Source of the DNA: Oscheius dolichura
Lineage: Eukaryota > Nematoda > Chromadorea > Rhabditida > Rhabditidae
Assembly: GCA_932521035.1 (NCBI GenBank)
Contig: OW051495.1
Location: 62,001 to 126,000, forward strand
Direction: 5' to 3'
DNA length: 64,000 nucleotides
In this document: positions 29,625-37,862 of the stretch, piece by piece
How positions within the stretch are numbered: the first letter of the stretch is position 1
Layout: each line of letters begins with the position of its first letter
Translations under genes and position numbers: made by a program
Notes under the pieces: model-generated
What the model saw: only the letters and a program-made list of their open reading frames with translations
Told to the model about the DNA's origin: nothing
Database searches by the model: none

Positions 29625-29861
29625 TCAATTCAATTTAGGTCGGTGGATTCCATAGGCCGTCTCATTCGCTCTCCTGAGGTCCGTGTCCCATCGCGTTATG
29701 GGGCGTCCAGGTCTGCGTCTCTGGTTCCGCGGCTGCCAGGTGGTGGTGGCTGTCAGCATCGACCTTTCCATGCGTCGTTGCACGCTTTGCAGCTTACTTC
29801 TATCCCGCTGTCGAAGGCGCCACACTTCACAGCCGTACAGTAAACTTGGGATGACGCATGT
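29625..29861 (-). pseudogene. Non-LTR retrotransposon reverse transcriptase, C-terminal relic
   Basis: The minus-strand frame reads LLYGCEVW near the start, then LQSVQRRMERSML and RRRPGRPITRWDTDL. This order of motifs is typical of the C-terminal end of RTE/jockey-type reverse transcriptases in animals: a YGxExW motif, a basic helix ending in MERxML, then a GRPxxRWxDDL motif. The stretch between MERSML and the GRP motif, normally several tens of residues, is deleted, and the polymerase core is missing. The open frame continues upstream to 29999 but the first 46 residues are unrelated. It lies between two copies of a short repeat and is a dead fragment. Confidence 0.75.
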
Positions 29862-29869
29862 TAGGAAGA

Positions 29870-29914
29870 CGGAAGGCCTACCGCTACAGACGATCCTAGC
29901 GGAAAAAATAGGAA
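29870..29914. repeat. Short repeat flanking the RT relic, copy 2
   Basis: This is the second copy of the segment at 29564-29619, followed by further partial 20-bp units to about 29932. The direct-repeat arrangement could mark an insertion or a local duplication. Confidence 0.7.
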
Positions 29915-29980
29915 TGTTGCGGAAAAATAGGAAGAAGAAGGAATATATAACGAACATATTCAAATCTTTATTCATACACA

Positions 29981-30505
29981 ATGAGTCGCTACGTGACACT
30001 GGTCGTATCCGTCAAAGGTGAGGGGAACACCTTCTCCAGGTTTACAACACACCTCCCCGACATGCTACGACTTAAAAAGGAGAGACATGAGATTGGTTTG
30101 GCCGAGATTATTTTTCCCTGTTCCGCTCAAAATTTTCCCAAAGGACCTGTCATCTGCGAGGAGGCCACTATGCCGACGGGGTCGCTCTAGCCGCTGCACT
30201 AACACAGGAAGAATATAAACACAGAGTTTATTTTGACTTCTTGGAGGAGAATCATCACCTACGAATTGTCATTGGAAATGGAATGGAAAAGGTCGTTATG
30301 GATAGGGATTTGGCTTTTGCCCTCGGCTTTGGTGGAAACGAGTTTACGGAAACTACACAAATTTAATCAACAAAGTATGATGTACATCTACTGTGACGCC
30401 ATAGCCCCTACAATCCTTGGAGATATCTATGCTCCCCTGCTACAGGTGGTCCCAATGCCCAACAAATTTGGCGAGATGATACGAAAACTACCTGGCACGA
30501 TGGGA
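29981..30505 (+). pseudogene. Maverick/Polinton minor capsid (penton-like) protein, frameshifted
   Basis: Three consecutive frames together resemble the single jelly-roll minor capsid protein of Maverick/Polinton transposons. From the ATG at 29981, residues 21-26 read FTTHLP and residues 37-46 read EIGLAEIIFP, the usual N-terminal signature. The match moves to another frame near 30170-30366 (DRDLAFALGF at 30301-30330) and back to the first at 30383-30424 (YCDAIAPTILGD), followed by APLLQVV. The C-terminal part expected in intact proteins is absent, and major-capsid sequence begins within a few bases. In Mavericks this protein sits at capsid vertices. Two frameshifts and a deletion make it a pseudogene. 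The family assignment rests on remembered motifs, not a search. Confidence 0.7.
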
Positions 30506-30509
30506 GACG

Positions 30510-31043
30510 GTGAAGGGAAGCAAGCTGTGTCAGGTAGCCTGTCGGCTACCTCTGGATTTGGCCAATGTAAACCGTCTGATTCCCGTCTTTACGGATATTA
30601 GACTGAGCACATATCTGAATAATGACCAATTTCTAATTGATTTTCGTCAGTCAGATGACCAGGATCCTTACAAGATCAAGGTTGTTGACATACACTGCCT
30701 CGTAAACGAATGGGCAATATCTGAAGGATACGCAGCTGCTGTGGAAAAGAAATTACTGACTTCTGGACTACATTACCCCCTAAAATCCATGTAGTGGGCC
30801 GGATTGTACAATTCAATCGACTTGAACAAATTTAAAAACGGGTGGGCCATCTTCTCTATTGAGCTGTCCCCTACAATTCACGACCCTGACGTTATGGACC
30901 TGCTCACCCAAAATATGAACCTTACAGTACACCTGGAATTTAATAAACCACTACCTGAGGGCGTCTACCTCATCGTTATGGAAGAGGCAGACGGAATGCT
31001 ATATATTGACCAAAACCGACTCCCTCGAGTTAATAGTATCTAA
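30510..31043 (+). pseudogene. Maverick/Polinton major capsid protein, internally deleted
   Basis: The frame contains two recognisable parts of the double jelly-roll major capsid protein (the family annotated in many animals as F54H12.2-like). Around 30570 it reads NRLIPVFTDIRL, leading to a HYPLKSM segment, matching the middle of the family. After an in-frame TAG at 30792-30794, NGWAIFSIELSP near 30840 and LPEGVYLIVMEEADGMLYID match the C-terminal end. Intact proteins are several hundred residues long. Here the N-terminal half and the region between the two parts are missing. The stop codon TAA at 31041-31043 overlaps the protease ATG (TAATG). The gene follows the minor capsid relic on the same strand, which supports a capsid module. 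Confidence 0.78.
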
Positions 31044-31273
31044 TGAATACGGCGGAGATTGTCTCCGTTCTGAAGAGAGACCCCATCTCTTTAAAGTATT
31101 TTAAAGGTGTCTACGCTCTGGATAAACTACCCAGCCCTATAAAAAGCGACCACTTCATCATTGTCAACACACAATCGGAAAAGGAAGACGGTGAACACTG
31201 GCAGCTAATATTCAAGAAGGGGAGAACATGCTACTTTTTCTGTTTTCGAAAGCTCTCGAACTGGCGAATTCGA
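31043..31273 (+). pseudogene. Maverick adenain-like cysteine protease, 5' part
   Basis: The reading frame from ATG 31043 has the pattern of Maverick/adenovirus-type maturation proteases (C5-like): GVYALDKLP at residues 22-30, IIVNT at 39-43 and GEHW at 50-53, where His52 would be the catalytic histidine. In related viruses the enzyme cleaves capsid precursors during maturation. The start overlaps the major-capsid stop. The frame enters the terminal repeat of an inserted element at about 31270 and ends in it at 31294, before the catalytic cysteine. A likely continuation lies beyond the insertion at 37131-37292. Confidence 0.75.
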
Positions 31274-31782
31274 TGGGCAATACGCATAATTTAGGGCGGG
31301 CCCGTTTTTTTGAGCTTAGACGGGACTGTCGGGTGTTTGTGTCCGTATCTCGGTCAATTCTTGGTCGATTTTAAAAAGTCAAAGAACTAGTTGAAGAGCA
31401 CAAAAAGACGATTCTAATGGCCCCAGTCATATCTCAATCGCCCCGACAAAACAATCTGTAGTCCCGCGAACTTTGACTAGTAACAATCTATCTTTCCTCG
31501 GGGCGAACCCGTCGGAAACGTAGTCGTTCTCTGAGTCAACCCCTCTCTCTTTGATCTCTCTTTACAGTCTCCAAAGAGAGCAACTGCACATCCAAAGGAA
31601 ACGAGAAATGATCGCTTGTGAATTGCCATTTCTACCCAGGGGCTGGCTGTTCTCCCTCTCTAGTCACCATTTCCATTCAAATTTCGAAAAAATTTCGAAA
31701 GAAAAGTTTAATGAAAGAGTACAGTAACCCGTACCTGAAGGAGAATAAAAGCGTACTATTGAAGGGGCAGCTATCTCTATAG
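31270..31782 (+). repeat. Left terminal inverted repeat of the inserted element
   Basis: It pairs with 36578-37080. The outer roughly 270 bp are nearly identical (aaattatgcg, gcccgcccta and the gaccgagatacggac region). The inner part from about 31567 is clearly more diverged than the same part of the right arm, with several substitutions and small indels near 31680-31750. Confidence 0.85.
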
Positions 31783-32170
31783 CTCGCAAACTAAGAGAAT
31801 TGTTCAATGTTTAAAGATAAAAGACTGTATCACGGCATATACGTGTATAACCGTGCCGTGTCTTTTCTATCACCACAACTCATAGTTGCCTGCTAGATTG
31901 TCTTCGCTAACTTCTTGGATAGGAAGCAGTTCGCCTAGTGTGTATTAAAGTTGCTCGTATTGTCTTCGCCTAACCACATTTGTCGTTCCATACCTGATGC
32001 CATCTCTTCTCGTCGTCGGCTATCGCTATTTCTAGCTTGTTCTACTCCTCTTCGGCCGCGTCACCTTCGCCTCCCTCTCGTCCCCTGTTTCCTGTCTCAT
32101 TGTCTACACCTCTACTTGTACCGCCTAAGTTGGGGTGTCACCGGTACCGAGCTATGGCTGTACCCTCTCG
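31783..32170. other. Spacer in the inserted element, no gene recognised
   Basis: There is no recognisable coding signature. A short inverted pair (cacggc ... gccgtg, about 31833-31860) could form a small hairpin. A 16-bp sequence cctaagttggggtgtc at 32124-32139 recurs at 32499-32514, flanking the extra terminal-repeat copy described next. Plus-strand frames here are proline- and serine-rich with no family I know. Confidence 0.5.
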
Positions 32171-32358
32171 GTCTCCAAAGAGAGCAACTCCACATCCAAA
32201 GGAAAGGAGAAATGATCGCATGGGAATTGCCATTTCTACCCAGGGGCTGGCTGTTCTCCATCTCTGGTCCCCATTTCCATTCAAGTTTCAAAGAGAAGAG
32301 TGATGAGATACTACAGAAACCCATAGAGTGCTTGAAGAAGTACAAGAGTGTACCTTTG
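32171..32358 (+). repeat. Extra internal copy of the terminal-repeat segment
   Basis: This 188-bp segment matches the complement of 36596-36783 in the right terminal repeat with a single mismatch that I can see (ctggctgttc against ctggccgttc). The corresponding part of the left terminal repeat (from 31567) differs at many sites. It lies between two copies of a 16-bp direct repeat. The frame LQREQLHIQRKGEM is open in all copies, but I know no such protein. Confidence 0.85.
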
Positions 32359-32654
32359 CACATTCCATTTGTTCAAATCTGACGCACCGCACTTTACAAC
32401 TACTAGTCCGTTTCGAGGATTAAAGAGCTGAGGCTGGCTCTGTAGCGGATATACGGACCGTATCGAAAACGACAAGATTCAGATAAGCAAGATCAAGACC
32501 TAAGTTGGGGTGTCTAGACACTAGAGTACTAAAATAAAATGAAAATAAACGTCTGTATATTTATTATGGTGTTTGTCTACAGGTTGCGGAAGACGTTTTC
32601 GTCTTTACTAATGAATCACTGGCTTGAAATCTCCATTTGTATCGTCGAGACGCC

Positions 32655-33394
32655 TCAGTCCTCGAAGTATATCGTCCGCGGCGGACAGATCACATTACCA
32701 TTTGACACGAGTAGTTTGGTCAATTTGAATCCGTTGTTGTTGTATGTTCCTTTGACGAACAGCAAGAGGTCTTCATTTGGTTTCGGAGTAGAGATGAAGC
32801 TGATCTCCTTATTCACCTTGAGAGCTGCTCCGAATGTCTTCCTCGATTTCTTGTGAGGTTCCAGTTTCTGTTTGGAGTACGTCTCACTCAGTTCGAGGTC
32901 CTGTCCGGATTGCCGGATGTGCATATCCACACCATTGCCGTACAGCAAATTGACCTTTACGAAATACGAGCCTTTCCTGTATTTTTGTTCATCGGCGGAT
33001 ACAAGCAGCAGTTCGTCTACCGACAGGAAGAGGAGCGGAAGAGACACCGGAGCACCTCCAGTTGGCAACCATGTAAAGTCAATACAATTTTGGTTTGCCT
33101 AAAAAATTACTGAATCTTATTTTTGAGTAGACCTACGAGGATCATTTTGGATTCACACTGTGACAGCAAATACTGCGCTTGACGTCCATTCTGATACGAC
33201 AAGGCGAGGGATTGCTGGAGAGCAAGTTTACCCCTATTACAGCTCAAGACGCCATCTTCTTCAGTTTTTATCACGAGCCGTTGATCTTTAGGTTCGGAGA
33301 TCTCGCAAATATAGAAGAAGAATTCAGCCGATTTGTTCACGCCGTGGCTCCTCCAGATGTCGTTATTCAGGCGTATGATCTCAAACAGCGCTTT
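32655..33394 (-). CDS. Unidentified two-exon gene of the inserted element
   Basis: I do not recognise the product. An acceptor (TTTTACTTTAG on the minus strand) precedes an open frame from 33394 to 33137 (86 codons, beginning KALFEIIRLNNDIW). A possible 38-nt intron (33099-33136, GTAGGT...TTTTTTAG) joins it in phase to a second frame, 33098-32655, 147 residues plus a TGA stop. The second exon holds DFTWLPTGGAP, YFVKVNLLYGNG and LLLFVKGTYNNNGF. It is rich in alternating hydrophobic residues and looks like a beta-sheet protein. Without splicing the first frame would stop at 33107. A minus-strand AATAAA lies at 32560-32565, about 90 nt past the stop. The upstream partner of the first acceptor is unclear. 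It may be the coiled-coil gene that ends at 33653, but no in-phase donor was found. Its position next to that gene suggests a Maverick accessory or structural protein. Confidence 0.45.
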
Positions 33395-33652
33395 CTAAAG
33401 TAAAATTTAAAAGACTACTCAAGTTGGCGGTCAAATAAGTCTCTGCTAGTTATTTTGCTGCATTCCCGTTTTCATATAGATATCTGTCTTTGTGAATTGA
33501 TCATTTTTCATCGTCTAAACGCTGTCAAACACATTCAAATGAAGAGAAACCCAGCGGCTCTTTCAAAATATGCAGTTCTCCCTAATTGGGCTTCGCATTA
33601 AGGTCAATTTCTTGATGCCTTTTGTTTTTTGTGTATGATTTGACCAGGCAAG

Positions 33653-34561
33653 TTAGCAACGAATGGATGCGGCTAGATTCAAGCCACCGCCCATAATATC
33701 ATACTGTAAAATGGGAGAAAAGCTTTTTTTGTGAATTTCTAGTAAGCATGCTCTAGGTTTCGATAGTTTCTGCTGAATCCAGCCTATGCCATCCAAAAAG
33801 CCAGGATAATTGGCAGAATTAAATTGCAATTCAAAATCAGCGAGCCATTTTTGAATGATATGCCCTAAATAATTTAATAACGTACCGCCTTCGCGTCTTT
33901 TGTAATAGCGATAAGTCCGGGCCGAGCAACCAAGTGTTGAATTTCAGCGGAGTTGTCAGAAAGGTCGTAGCGATCGTGTTCCTCCATGTGTTGGCGATTT
34001 TTCTCCTCCGAATCCTAAAAACTGTTATATAGGCAATTAAATATACGATCTTCTTCTTAAATTAGTATCATATTTAACTATATTTTCGGGTATTTTTCGT
34101 TTCATTCCTTCTTTTTTTAGACCCTTTTCCTTCACCATTCCAACATTCCAATATCATACAAAAGGAAGAGTTTTGTGGACTGGCGCCAAATATAGACTTT
34201 TGAGGTTACGGTAATTTTAGAATACCACAACAGAAAGGCCAGGATAATGAATACAGTAAATTCTAATAACGCACCTCTTCGATCTTCTCCCCTGATCTGT
34301 CCTCGTTATTTTTGCGTTCGAGTTGTAGCTCCAACTCTGCGATCCTCATAGTCGCAAGTTGTGCTTGCCTTTCGGCAGTGGCCAACTTCAGACCCTACTC
34401 ATCGTAAATTTGACGGGATTCGACGGGGACTGTTGAGGACGACCAGGGGGTGCGGCTTCATCTGCTGTGACGCGACCTTGGCGAGCTCCTGGTTGATTTC
34501 TATCCGTGAGGCCCGATCGCAGGCGAATGTTGTTGATCTGCGGTCTCCCGCGTCGAATCAT
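33653..34561 (-). pseudogene. Spliced basic/coiled-coil protein gene, frameshifted
   Basis: Three exons are visible on the minus strand. Exon 1 is 34561-34275. Its ATG directly follows a TTTTCAATTTTAG tract, and it starts MIRRGRPQINNIR, basic and polar. That frame stops at TGA 34390-34388. The next frame, overlapping there, continues with LATAERQAQLATMRIAEL and more charged heptad-like sequence, so one frameshift is inferred. Intron 1 is 34274-34015 (GTGCGT...TTTTTAG) and exon 2 is 34014-33886, open for 43 codons in phase. Intron 2 is 33885-33704 (GTACGT...TTTACAG) and exon 3 is 33703-33653, ending YDIMGGGLNLAASIRC and TAA. All exons join in phase apart from the single shift. About 155 residues would result. 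The family is unknown to me. The conserved start is supported by the homologous copy at 37921. Confidence 0.6.
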
Positions 34562-34622
34562 CTAAAATTGAAAATTAATGTATGCGAATAAATGTAATCT
34601 CTTTTTTCTTGCATTTTATACC
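34562..34622 (-). promoter_or_regulatory. Conserved 5' flank with splice-acceptor-like tract before the ATG
   Basis: On the minus strand the 60 bases before the ATG at 34561 align with 37863-37920 before the ATG at 37921. Shared stretches are aaaatgca, agatta and ttcgcatacattaattt, followed by caattttag in one and caactttag in the other. Conservation of a T-rich tract ending in AG directly before the start fits a splice or trans-splice acceptor. Confidence 0.55.
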
Positions 34623-34798
34623 CCGCGCAAAAAGTTTTCATACACCTAGATCTCAGCAACAGCGTTACCTCGTGAGCTGAAACTAGCACAGTAGATGTGT
34701 ATTTAGGTAAGAATAAGAACCGCGTTGAAATTAGGAAAAAAGATGAATCCCATGAGATTTTATATGAAAAAAAATAGAAATGCCCGTGCAAAAAGTTT
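34623..34798. other. Intergenic segment with two gcaaaaagttttca motifs
   Basis: Two similar motifs, gcgcaaaaagttttcatacac near 34626 and gtgcaaaaagttttcaaacag near 34785, lie in direct orientation about 158 bp apart. They resemble ends of Tc1/mariner-type elements, but they are not inverted, so no element can be defined. No gene is seen. Confidence 0.4.
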
Positions 34799-35092
34799 TC
34801 AAACAGCTGGCCTTTGAGGCCGAATGGAGGTTTTGCCGCGTTTCTTTTGGGTCTTTTTCTTATCTTCTACTCGATCTTCGGCTACTATTACAATTGTAAA
34901 AGAAGCCACCCAAAGCTGGATTTTCATCTTACAAGGACACTTCGCGGCGAGGTCTCTTTTCATGATACGACTAGAAATCGACATTTCCGAGCCTAAAAGT
35001 GCTTCCAAACGATTCCCCGCTATCAATTTATCTAGGAAATTACTTAACCCTAGCAATACAACATCAAAATAGATTTGTATGAAAATGCGCCA
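34799..35092 (-). other. Open frame of about 98 codons, unidentified
   Basis: A minus-strand frame without a convincing ATG context contains LSNFLDKLIAGNRLEALLG and later EDKKKTQKKRGKTS. The basic C-terminal end runs into the gcaaaaagttttca motif. It is upstream of the coiled-coil gene, where a protease would be expected by analogy with the outer element, but no protease motif is visible. It may be chance. Confidence 0.2.
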
Positions 35093-36577
35093 AAATCATG
35101 GAATTCCTTTCATTAGGGAAAAAAATAAAACGGTAAAATGCCAAACAAAGGCAATCCCGTGTTGCAAGAAATTCGGGCGGAATGAATTTGGCCGGAATGA
35201 ACTTGGCCGGATTGATTTGAACGGATTGATTCCCGCCGGAATGGATTTTCCTTTTTGATACGTGGCCGGAATGATAGAAATTCATTTTGATTCGCGGGCG
35301 GAACGCTACTGCACCGTCTGTCTGTCCGTTCGACATATCGAAAATTTTACGCCTAATGGCTAAGAGCGCGGTTATATCGGATTGGTTTATCCGTATCGAC
35401 TAGAAGATCCCGGTTTTTTGTAAAGGGGTGCCTTGGCGGCCCGGCGGGCCAGTTGTACGCAACAAACATTATCGGTTCGAATGAGCCTACTCTCGACTCC
35501 TCAGCTAAAAAAAAAGTTCGGGTCACATAACGCATTTTATTATAAAAAGGTGACTAGAAGTACCCAATTTTATGGAGAGGGGCGTGTTGGCTGGCCCCCG
35601 GGGGTGTGTTGGCAGAGGCTCTGCGTTGGTTTTGGTCAAAATACCCGGCGTTGACAAATTCCAAACCATTTTTACCATGGGCTGACCGAATCCGGCTGGG
35701 TATGGGAAAGGGACCTCACTTTGGTAAAGTGTTGTCGATTCGTCCCTGCTACGCGCCTGAGCTTAACAAAAAGGCCAGCTAGGAGACGGCGGCAAGCGCC
35801 GTCGAATGACACACTCTCATCACGCTAGCTCAAAAAATGATCGTGCTTTTTTTGGAAACAATGAGGCTCGCATCCTCCTCCCGCCTTCGCTCGCAAAATT
35901 TTTGGAAAGCGTAAGTTGGGCGCAGAAAAAATGATCAGTTCGAATGAGCCAAAATCTTCTCAAACAAAAAATCTCTACGGGCGCCGCCCTAATTCTACTA
36001 GCGCAGTCTCGTGCTGATACGCAATGCGGCGCATCACAACGGGCACAGTTATAGCGGCGCTGCGCGCCAAGCCAAAGTTGCATTATTATTTTTATAGTAA
36101 AAATAGCTGAAAATGGTGCAACCTACCCCTGAGCGGTACGATGTGGAAGTGACCTTTATTTCTGGAATACGATTAACTTGAAGTTGACAAGACAGGACAT
36201 CAGATCATCCTGATTATCCTTTTTGCTGAAATTAGTATCTAATGGAGAATATTCTAAAATACACCAAAAATGTCAAATAGACGGGCCAACAGAGATATAT
36301 TTGCCCTTTATGTTCCCACTCTACTGAACTGTATCAGGGGCGGGGGTGGGATTAGAAGCTAATCTTTTGATTGTCAGATCTGCGACGGATCTGCCCATTA
36401 TTAGAGTAGGCCCACTTCTATCGTACTCTAATAACTCTACCCTACTAATAGAGAGAATCCCATCGTTCTCTCGGAAGAGAAATAGTCTCCGGTCCGCTAC
36501 AGAAAATGTAAAACTTGTAGAGACCAGAGAGACCACAGTCTTCCCTCTAAACTTTGAAAACCTCTCCCAGTTGCTGT
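35093..36577. other. Non-coding interior of the inserted element
   Basis: No gene is recognised. From about 35166 to 35310 a degenerate motif of about 13-16 bp (ggccggaatgaa and variants such as ggcggaatga, gccggattga) recurs irregularly. The sequence gttcgaatgagcc occurs twice (about 35475 and 35939). Several GC-rich stretches (for example gcggcccggcgggcc near 35437) contrast with the A+T-rich surroundings. The part from about 36321 contains an open minus-strand frame with no known motif. Confidence 0.5.
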
Positions 36578-37080
36578 CTATAAGTACTGCCCCTTCAAAG
36601 GTACACTCTTGTACTTCTTCAAGCACTCTATGGGTTTCTGTAGTATCTCATCACTCTTCTCTTTGAAACTTGAATGGAAATGGGGACCAGAGATGGAGAA
36701 CGGCCAGCCCCTGGGTAGAAATGGCAATTCCCATGCGATCATTTCTCCTTTCCTTTGGATGTGGAGTTGCTCTCTTTGGAGACTGTAAAGAGAGATCAAA
36801 GAGAGAGGGGTTGACTCAGAGAACGACTACGTTTCCGACGGGTTCGCCCCGAGGAAAGATAGATTGTTACTAGTCAAAGTTCGCGGGACTACAGATTGTT
36901 TTGTCGGGGCGATTGAGATATGACTGGGGCCATTAGAATCGTCTTTTTGTGCTCTTCAACTAGTTCTTTGACTTTTTAAAATCGACCAAGAATTGACCGA
37001 GATACGGACACAAACACCCGACAGTCCCGTCTAAGCCCAAAAAAACGGGCCCGCCCTAAATTATGCGTATTGCCCATCGA
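36578..37080 (-). repeat. Right terminal inverted repeat of the inserted element
   Basis: It is the inverted partner of 31270-31782. Its inner part (36596-36783) is almost identical to the internal copy at 32171-32358, and less similar to the left arm. The outer edge ends gcccatcga next to the continuation of the outer protease. Confidence 0.85.
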
Positions 37081-37130
37081 CAACTGATTTTTTTTACTCT
37101 GGCACTTCAATTTTAAAGTTTTACCGCTAA

Positions 37131-37292
37131 ACTGTTTTTGAGACCTGGTGTCTAATTTTAGGAAGGCCACCTTTGTTTAGTAGACTGCCATTTCGTCCTG
37201 ATAATAAATTCATTCAAAATATTGGCTTTGAAGTAGTTTGTGGTTTTTTACGGGCGTATTATAAAATCCGCCCCCTCTCAGCTGAATTGTAG
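37131..37292 (+). pseudogene. Probable 3' part of the outer Maverick protease
   Basis: Right after the inserted element, a frame opens at 37131 and ends at TAG 37290-37292. It contains FIQNIGFEVVCGFLRAYYKI. A Q some ten residues before a CG pair, followed by aromatic residues, fits the catalytic-cysteine region of adenain-like proteases (Cys codon 37239-37241). A stop at 37128 and the lack of clear homology between 37081 and 37131 show decay. With the 5' part at 31043 it brackets the insertion. The match is short, so this is tentative. Confidence 0.45.
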
Positions 37293-37322
37293 ACTTCGAT
37301 GATGAAGTTGCCCTCGATCGTA

Positions 37323-37812
37323 CAGTAGCGGTCAAAAGTTTGGAAACTTTTATTTTTTCGCCATAACTTTTGATGTTTAGCACCTCATGAGGTGAAATTT
37401 GGAGGGGAGGTAGTGAAAGGGGTGGGAAATATGTATGTGCAACGGCACTGGTGGAAATCTTGTAAATCCGGAGTTATGACATTTTCCATGAAATTGACGC
37501 GTCAAAAGTTTGGAAAAGTTTGCTTGACACCCCGTTCTATTGACTTTACAATTATTTCCTGTGACGACAACGGTACCTCGGGGCCTCTGACCATCTAAGC
37601 AAGCAAATAGTTAACTATGGTGTCAAAAACAACCTTATTGGCCGAGCTGGTAGTCACAATTACAAAAGTTTCCAAACTTTCCACCAGTGCCGTTGCACAT
37701 ACATATTTCCCACCCCTTTCACTACCTCCCCTCCAAATTTCACCTCATGAGGTGCTAAACATCAAAAGTTATGGCGAAAAAATAAAAGTTTCCAAACTTT
37801 TGACCGCTACTG
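37323..37812. mobile_element. Tc1/mariner-type MITE, 490 bp
   Basis: The termini are inverted repeats of about 135 bp (37323-37457 and 37678-37812), essentially perfect, starting cagtagcggtcaaaagtttg and ending with its complement. TA dinucleotides flank both sides (37321-37322 and 37813-37814), as expected for Tc1/mariner integration. The roughly 220-bp centre has no transposase. A further tcaaaagtttggaaa motif lies inside, at about 37501. It sits between the outer protease and the outer copy of the coiled-coil gene. Confidence 0.9.
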
Positions 37813-37862
37813 TATGTTCCTTTTTTAGCGAAAAACGTTCCGAGTACATAACACAATTTTAT

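Larger units (their letters stand above)
31270..37080. mobile_element. Inserted element with about 510-bp terminal inverted repeats (Maverick-related, deleted)
   Basis: The two ends are inverted copies: tcgatgggcaatacgcataa at 31270 matches the complement of the sequence ending at 37080. It separates the two halves of the outer protease gene. The palindromic tcga at both edges could be a 4-bp target duplication or part of the repeat. Inside are minus-strand spliced genes (32655-34561), one of which has a homologous first exon in the outer element at 37921. The simplest reading is a second, internally deleted Maverick-like element nested in the first. No polymerase, integrase or ATPase frame was recognised, so it is non-autonomous. 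The flanks lack the canonical 6-bp duplication and AG...CT termini of Polintons, so its class remains open. Confidence 0.65.

Noticed and set aside
31951-32382. 143-codon plus-strand frame as a gene
   Set aside because: It is half made of the duplicated terminal-repeat segment, has no known motif, and competes with other open frames in the same stretch.
32539-33113. Plus-strand open frames over 32.5-33.1 kb
   Set aside because: They are shadows of the longer minus-strand frame, which has splice-type boundaries and a downstream AATAAA.
34620-34810. Second Tc1/mariner element from two gcaaaaagttttca motifs
   Set aside because: The motifs are in direct, not inverted, orientation and no TA-flanked inverted ends are present.
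35474-35951. tRNA or SINE from two gttcgaatgagcc motifs resembling a T-arm
   Set aside because: No acceptor stem, D-arm or anticodon arm can be fitted around either copy.
36321-36626. 101-codon minus-strand frame as a gene
   Set aside because: It lies largely at the inner edge of the terminal repeat with no motif, and the opposite strand is equally open.
31270-37080. Canonical Polinton ends (AG...CT with 6-bp target duplication) for the inserted element
   Set aside because: The inverted similarity extends to tcga on both sides and the flanks beyond do not match as a 6-bp direct repeat, so the canonical form is not shown.
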